A stretch of DNA of 64,000 nt from contig DASZVY010000054.1 of NCBI GenBank assembly GCA_035546855.1, forward strand, positions 1 to 64,000, read 5' to 3'. Origin of the DNA: Nitrobacter sp035546855. GTDB taxonomy: Bacteria; Pseudomonadota; Alphaproteobacteria; Rhizobiales; Xanthobacteraceae. Positions within the stretch are counted from its first letter, which is position 1. Every line of letters begins with the position of its first letter. A model generated the notes under the pieces. That model saw only the letters and a program-made list of their open reading frames with translations, was not told the DNA's origin and made no database searches. The position numbers were made by a program, and so were the translations under genes. Shown piece after piece: positions 60,362 to 64,000 of this stretch.

Positions 60362-61615
60362 TTACTTCGCGATCTTCACGAAGCTCGGATACTTCAGCTT
60401 GCCCTCGGCGATCTTCTTCGGCCAGACTACGACTTGCTTCTTGTCCTGCCACTGGAAGACGAGGCCGGTGACGAAGCCGGGGCCGGACTTGATGCCGTGG
60501 GTGAACTGGTCGTCCTTGCCGTAGAAGGCGATGTGGCCGATGGTGCCCTCGTAGTTGGTCTTCTCCATCTCCGCGACCATCTTGTCGGGATCGGTCGAGC
60601 CAGCGCGCTTGATCGCCTCGGCAATGATGTAGACATCGTCATAGGCGGTGTAGCCGGTGTAGGCCGGGTCGCTGCCGTACTTCTTCTTGTAGGCGGCGGC
60701 GAACGGCTTGGTCTTCGGCGTCACCGCGACATCGGCGGTCGCGACCGCGAGCGAGGGAATGCCTTCCGCCGCACCGTTGGTGTCGTTCCAGAAGGTCGGG
60801 CTCAGCGCCTGCGCGCTGATGCCGAACATCGCGACCGGCACCTGCTGGTTCTTCCACTGCACCGTCGGCTGCACGCCGACGTGAGAAATGCCCGTCACGA
60901 TCGCGTCGGGCTTGTTGGCCTCGATCTTGTTGAAGATCGGCGTGAAGTCGGTGGTGTCGGGCGAGAAGCGGATGTGGTCGGTGACCTTCAGCCCGGCCTT
61001 CGGCAGACAGGCGAGGTAGCCCTCGTCGAGCGGCTTGGTCCACGCCGCGTCCTCGCTCATGACGGCAACGGACTTCATCTTCAGTCCGTCGACCAGCAGG
61101 TCCTTGGCCGCATCGCAGACGAGTTGCGCCTGCGCCGCCGAGGTCAGATAGCCGTGGAAGGTGTATTTGTTCTTGGCGTAGTCCTTATGGATCGCGGCCG
61201 TGATCTCGTTCGAAGCCGCGCCCGGCGTGATGAACGGCATCTTCAGCCGCGCCGCCCACGGCTCGAGCGCCAGCACCACCTCGCTGATGTAGCTCGAAAT
61301 CACCGCGGAGACCTTGTCGTCGCTCACCGCGCGCTGGAAGGCGCGGACCGCGTCGGCCGACGAACTCTTGTCATCATAGACCACGATCTCGATCTTGCGG
61401 CCGTCGATGCCGCCCTTGGCGTTGATCTCGTCGGCCGCGATCTGGGCGCCGCCGCCGGTGGATTGGCCGGCGATCGCCTGCACCTCGGCGATCACGCCGA
61501 TCTTGATCGGCGGCTTCGATTGCGCCAGCGCCGGCGCGGTGGTCATCGCCGCTGCGAGACCGAGCGCAAGCGGCATGGCGCCGCGCCATAACGCGATGGT
61601 ATGCTTCGTCATCAT
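60362..61615 (-). CDS. Orphan ABC transporter substrate-binding protein, branched-chain amino acid type
   Basis: A 417-residue periplasmic protein with signal peptide MTKHTIALWRGAMPLALGLA and cleavage expected after ALA (about residue 31). The mature part starts KPPIKIGVIAEVQAIAGQST, a leucine-binding-like fold, with GGAQIAADEINAKGGIDGRK. Ribosome-binding gggagaag precedes two adjacent ATGs (61615 and 61612). No permease or ATPase genes flank it, so it must work with a transporter encoded elsewhere, or as a sensor. It is unlike the binding protein at 1096 in its central part. Confidence 0.9.
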   Translation of the reverse strand: MMTKHTIALWRGAMPLALGLAAAMTTAPALAQSKPPIKIGVIAEVQAIAGQSTGGGAQIAADEINAKGGIDGRKIEIVVYDDKSSSADAVRAFQRAVSDDKVSAVISSYISEVVLALEPWAARLKMPFITPGAASNEITAAIHKDYAKNKYTFHGYLTSAAQAQLVCDAAKDLLVDGLKMKSVAVMSEDAAWTKPLDEGYLACLPKAGLKVTDHIRFSPDTTDFTPIFNKIEANKPDAIVTGISHVGVQPTVQWKNQQVPVAMFGISAQALSPTFWNDTNGAAEGIPSLAVATADVAVTPKTKPFAAAYKKKYGSDPAYTGYTAYDDVYIIAEAIKRAGSTDPDKMVAEMEKTNYEGTIGHIAFYGKDDQFTHGIKSGPGFVTGLVFQWQDKKQVVVWPKKIAEGKLKYPSFVKIAK

Positions 61616-61921
61616 CTTCTCCCAGACCGTTCTTGTTTTGCTTCAGTGCGCCCCTGCCTCGAAGGCGGGACCGGCCGAAGTCTAGACCCGCTTGGTCCAT
61701 CGGTAAAATAACCTCGGCGCGCGCAACATCGACTTTAGGCGAAGGCGAGGTCGCATCATCGGCGGTTCAGTCATCAGCGACGCCACGATTGGGTGAAGTC
61801 TGGTCAATCGATCCTGATCTCTCCCGCCGGGGAGCGGCCCGCGCTCATGTTGGATCGACAGGGATGTCCGTCGTCGCGTGGCAAGCAGGCATGGCGCAAC
61901 GGCTTCGGCGTCACGCCGTCT
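61616..61921. other. Intergenic region, no feature recognised
   Basis: About 306 bases between two reverse-strand genes. It carries the promoter and ribosome-binding site of the binding protein at its left end. I found no ORF with coding character, no terminator with a T-run and no repeat shared with the rest of the window. Confidence 0.5.
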
Positions 61922-63997
61922 CTACTGCTGCGGAGCGGAGGGGATCGCCGCCGGCGGCATCGGCGGCTGAGGTCCGGCCGGCGGCGGAGCCGAAGGTTGG
62001 ATGGCCGAGGGAGCCGGGGTCAGTTGGGCTGGCGCCGCCGTCGGCGAGGGCGGCGCCAGCGGTTCCTGCGTCACGTCGCCGGCGTCGGCCGCATTGAGGT
62101 GCAGCACGGTGGCGGCGGCGGGCAAGGCTGCGTCCGCCATGGCGGCGTGTCCCTCGGCGGTCGGATGGATCGCGCCGCCATACACAGCCGACAGCATTCC
62201 CCACGTGGCGTCATGGATATCGGACGGCTGCATCGCCGTGGGCAGGGCCTGCGGATAGGTCATCGCGGTGAAGTAGCTGTCGTCGGCATCACGGATCCAG
62301 CGCGCGCGCGGCAGATAGGCCCGAAACTCGCTGGCGCCCCGGCCGCAGGTCAACGGCTGCTGCGGGGCCGCCACGATATCGCTGACGAAGCTGTCACCCT
62401 TGGCGGAAAAGCACTGGCGGTCGAATTCGGGATCGCTGTCGGCGCGTGCGCAGAAGCCATGCGCGGCGAACGCCGCCTGATGCCCGTCGACGTATGTCAT
62501 GCGGTCGGCATCGGGATTGCGGCACAACACACCGGACTGGCATAGCGCGACGGCTTTCAGGCGCGGCAGGAATTCGTTCTGCACATAGCCCGTCACCTGG
62601 GCCAGCCGCTGCGGGTCGGCGTTGAAGGCAGGATGGACGTCGAAGCCGGCGCGTCCGCCGGCGCAGGGCGCACCGTTCGCCAGCGCCGGGTTCGCGTAGG
62701 AGACGAACACGACGCGGGACATGTCGCCGTCGACCAGCGGCCTCAACGCCGCGCGCAGCCGGCCGAACGCCTGCGGCAGATCGGTGGTGAGGCTTGCGCG
62801 GGAATCGGCGACCGATGCGATCAGGCCGCCGCGCTTGAACAGGGCACGTTCGGTCGAGCCGTCGACGATGACGTCGGCGACCAGTCCCGAGAAGTCGATG
62901 TCGTTGGCGCCGATGGTCAGCAGCACGAGGTCGAGCTTGCGGTCGGGCTGCCGTCGTCTCGCCGCGGCCATGGCCTCGCGCAGTTCGGCAATCTGGCCGC
63001 TCACGGTCCCCTGGCATTTCGTCTTCAGGCATTCGCGGGCGCGCTGCGGTCCGAGCAGGCCGTCGGGAATGGTGGCGCCGGTGCAGGCCAGCGGCAGATA
63101 GGTGACGGCGATGTGCGGATACTGCACCGCCAGGGCCAGCGCCGTGCGCGTCTGGTAGCTGTAGAGCGACCGATGGCAGGCGGCGTTGAACCAGAGCGCG
63201 CTGTGCTGTTGCCAGCCTTGCAGCGAACCCGACGTGCCGCAGGCGCGGCCGCCCTTGAAGCCCGCGCGGCTCGGCCGGTAATACTCATCCGCCGCGCCGC
63301 CGAGGTAGGAGCGGAAGCAGAACCCCTCATCGGACAGCGCGATGGCGCGATCGGGATTGCCTTCGCCGGACGCGATGGAGTCGCCGAGGCCGGCGATCAG
63401 GATATCGCGCACATTGATCTGGGTGGTGACATGCTGCGTGCCGCCGCCGCTCGTGACGTCGACCGCAGCATTGGTGGCGCGGCCATAGCGCGCCCGGAAG
63501 TTGATCGGCTCGGCGCAATCCTTCGTCGTGGTGCGCGGGCCGTCGCCGTCGTCGAACGACCAGGCACAGGTTGCGCCGACAGGGACGGCGCCCGTGAGTT
63601 GGACAGTCACGGGATGATCGGCCGGTGTCAGATAGCTTTCCTTGACGTTGTCCCGGATGCAGGGCTCGCTGATGCGTCCGTTCAGATCAATGCAGAGGCG
63701 GTTCACCGCATTGCGCGCCCAACCTCGTCCGTCGCTCTGCAGTTCCAGGGCGTCCTCGGAGGCGAGGATGCTCTGGTTGCGCTCGGTTTCGACGTGGATC
63801 TGGAAATCCCGCGACTCCCGGAACAGCCGGAAGCGATTGCGCACTTCCCATGAAATCTGCATTCCCCCGCTTGGGGCGTCGACGGCCGATGGATCGGACG
63901 CGTCCTGCGCGGCGGACGGTGATGGAACGACGGCAGCGAGCGTGGCCAGCAGCAGGACGGCGAGGACCAGCCGGGAGAAAGCGTGAGTTCGGATCAT
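61922..63997 (-). CDS. Secreted SGNH/GDSL hydrolase with N-terminal PKD-like domain and Pro-rich tail
   Basis: A 691-residue protein with a signal peptide (MIRTHAFSRLVLAVLLLATL, cleavage near residue 30). Residues about 125-195 resemble an Ig/PKD-like fold (CAWSFDDGDGPRTTTKDCAE). The SGNH blocks are GLGDSIASGEGNPD (Ser207), LTIGANDIDFSG and GGAIHPTAEGH (His). Many Cys pairs suggest disulfides. The last 50 residues are almost all Pro, Ala and Ser. It may be an esterase or acylhydrolase acting on the cell surface; the substrate is unknown. The ATG at 63997 is near the window edge and the start could be further out. Confidence 0.85.
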   Translation of the reverse strand: MIRTHAFSRLVLAVLLLATLAAVVPSPSAAQDASDPSAVDAPSGGMQISWEVRNRFRLFRESRDFQIHVETERNQSILASEDALELQSDGRGWARNAVNRLCIDLNGRISEPCIRDNVKESYLTPADHPVTVQLTGAVPVGATCAWSFDDGDGPRTTTKDCAEPINFRARYGRATNAAVDVTSGGGTQHVTTQINVRDILIAGLGDSIASGEGNPDRAIALSDEGFCFRSYLGGAADEYYRPSRAGFKGGRACGTSGSLQGWQQHSALWFNAACHRSLYSYQTRTALALAVQYPHIAVTYLPLACTGATIPDGLLGPQRARECLKTKCQGTVSGQIAELREAMAAARRRQPDRKLDLVLLTIGANDIDFSGLVADVIVDGSTERALFKRGGLIASVADSRASLTTDLPQAFGRLRAALRPLVDGDMSRVVFVSYANPALANGAPCAGGRAGFDVHPAFNADPQRLAQVTGYVQNEFLPRLKAVALCQSGVLCRNPDADRMTYVDGHQAAFAAHGFCARADSDPEFDRQCFSAKGDSFVSDIVAAPQQPLTCGRGASEFRAYLPRARWIRDADDSYFTAMTYPQALPTAMQPSDIHDATWGMLSAVYGGAIHPTAEGHAAMADAALPAAATVLHLNAADAGDVTQEPLAPPSPTAAPAQLTPAPSAIQPSAPPPAGPQPPMPPAAIPSAPQQ

Positions 63998-64000
63998 GAT

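Overview
The window looks like chromosomal sequence of an alphaproteobacterium of the order Hyphomicrobiales, most likely the Bradyrhizobium / Rhodopseudomonas / Afipia group (Nitrobacteraceae). The grounds are high GC, densely packed genes, intergenic palindromes of types common in that group (arms such as cgtcattgcgag and cgtcatg), a GnnA/GnnB pair for diamino-sugar lipid A, a GPR/RgsE-like giant growth-pole protein, and PHO-box and CtrA-type motifs. I found no tRNA, rRNA, CRISPR array, prophage or insertion sequence. The assignment rests on reading alone, without database searches.

Layout. 0-7 kb: a truncated epimerase-like gene, a small lipoprotein, a complete branched-chain-amino-acid-type ABC importer operon (binding protein, two permeases, two ATPases), and a MetE-like protein. 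7-15 kb: a polyprenyl-phosphate-type glycosyltransferase, UDP-glucose dehydrogenase, an uncharacterised HTH-methyltransferase fusion, then metK and ahcY (S-adenosylmethionine synthesis and SAH removal) and a cold-shock gene with a good promoter and a long leader. 15-36.6 kb: a cell-surface block. It holds an MsbA-like exporter, galE, glycosyltransferases, the ADP-heptose genes gmhB, waaF, hldD and hldE, an O-antigen ligase, a CapD/WbpM-type enzyme, a WecA-like transferase, a YbhN-like membrane protein, a UDP-glucuronate epimerase, manC, gnnA-gnnB and murJ. Together these make nucleotide sugars, lipid A, LPS core and O-antigen, and flip lipid II.

36.6-41 kb: an orphan CoxL-type molybdenum hydroxylase subunit with two c-type cytochromes, and a RAM-only AsnC-type protein. 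41-45.7 kb: thiD, then pmtA, plcP and agt. A textbook PHO box (two CTGTCAT copies 4 nt apart) lies directly upstream of plcP-agt, so this looks like the membrane-lipid remodelling module used under phosphate starvation; threonine dehydratase follows. 45.7-52 kb: an acidic hypothetical protein, an MFS carrier, a dipeptide epimerase, and an Mla-type lipid transport operon (STAS-MlaE fusion, MlaF, MlaD).

52-57.6 kb: a 1706-residue coiled-coil membrane protein resembling the Agrobacterium growth pole ring protein. It carries seven clear tandem 44-residue repeats and is divergent from a small Hpt phosphotransfer protein; a perfect TTAA-N7-TTAA CtrA-type site lies between them. 58-64 kb: a 2Fe-2S ferredoxin, an acyl-CoA thioesterase, a thioredoxin-reductase-type ferredoxin-NADP reductase, an orphan ABC binding protein, and a large secreted SGNH hydrolase.

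The points most worth following are the PHO-box lipid-remodelling cluster, the repeat-rich growth-pole gene with its CtrA-type site, the HTH-methyltransferase beside metK/ahcY, and a paired-palindrome element found at two loci.
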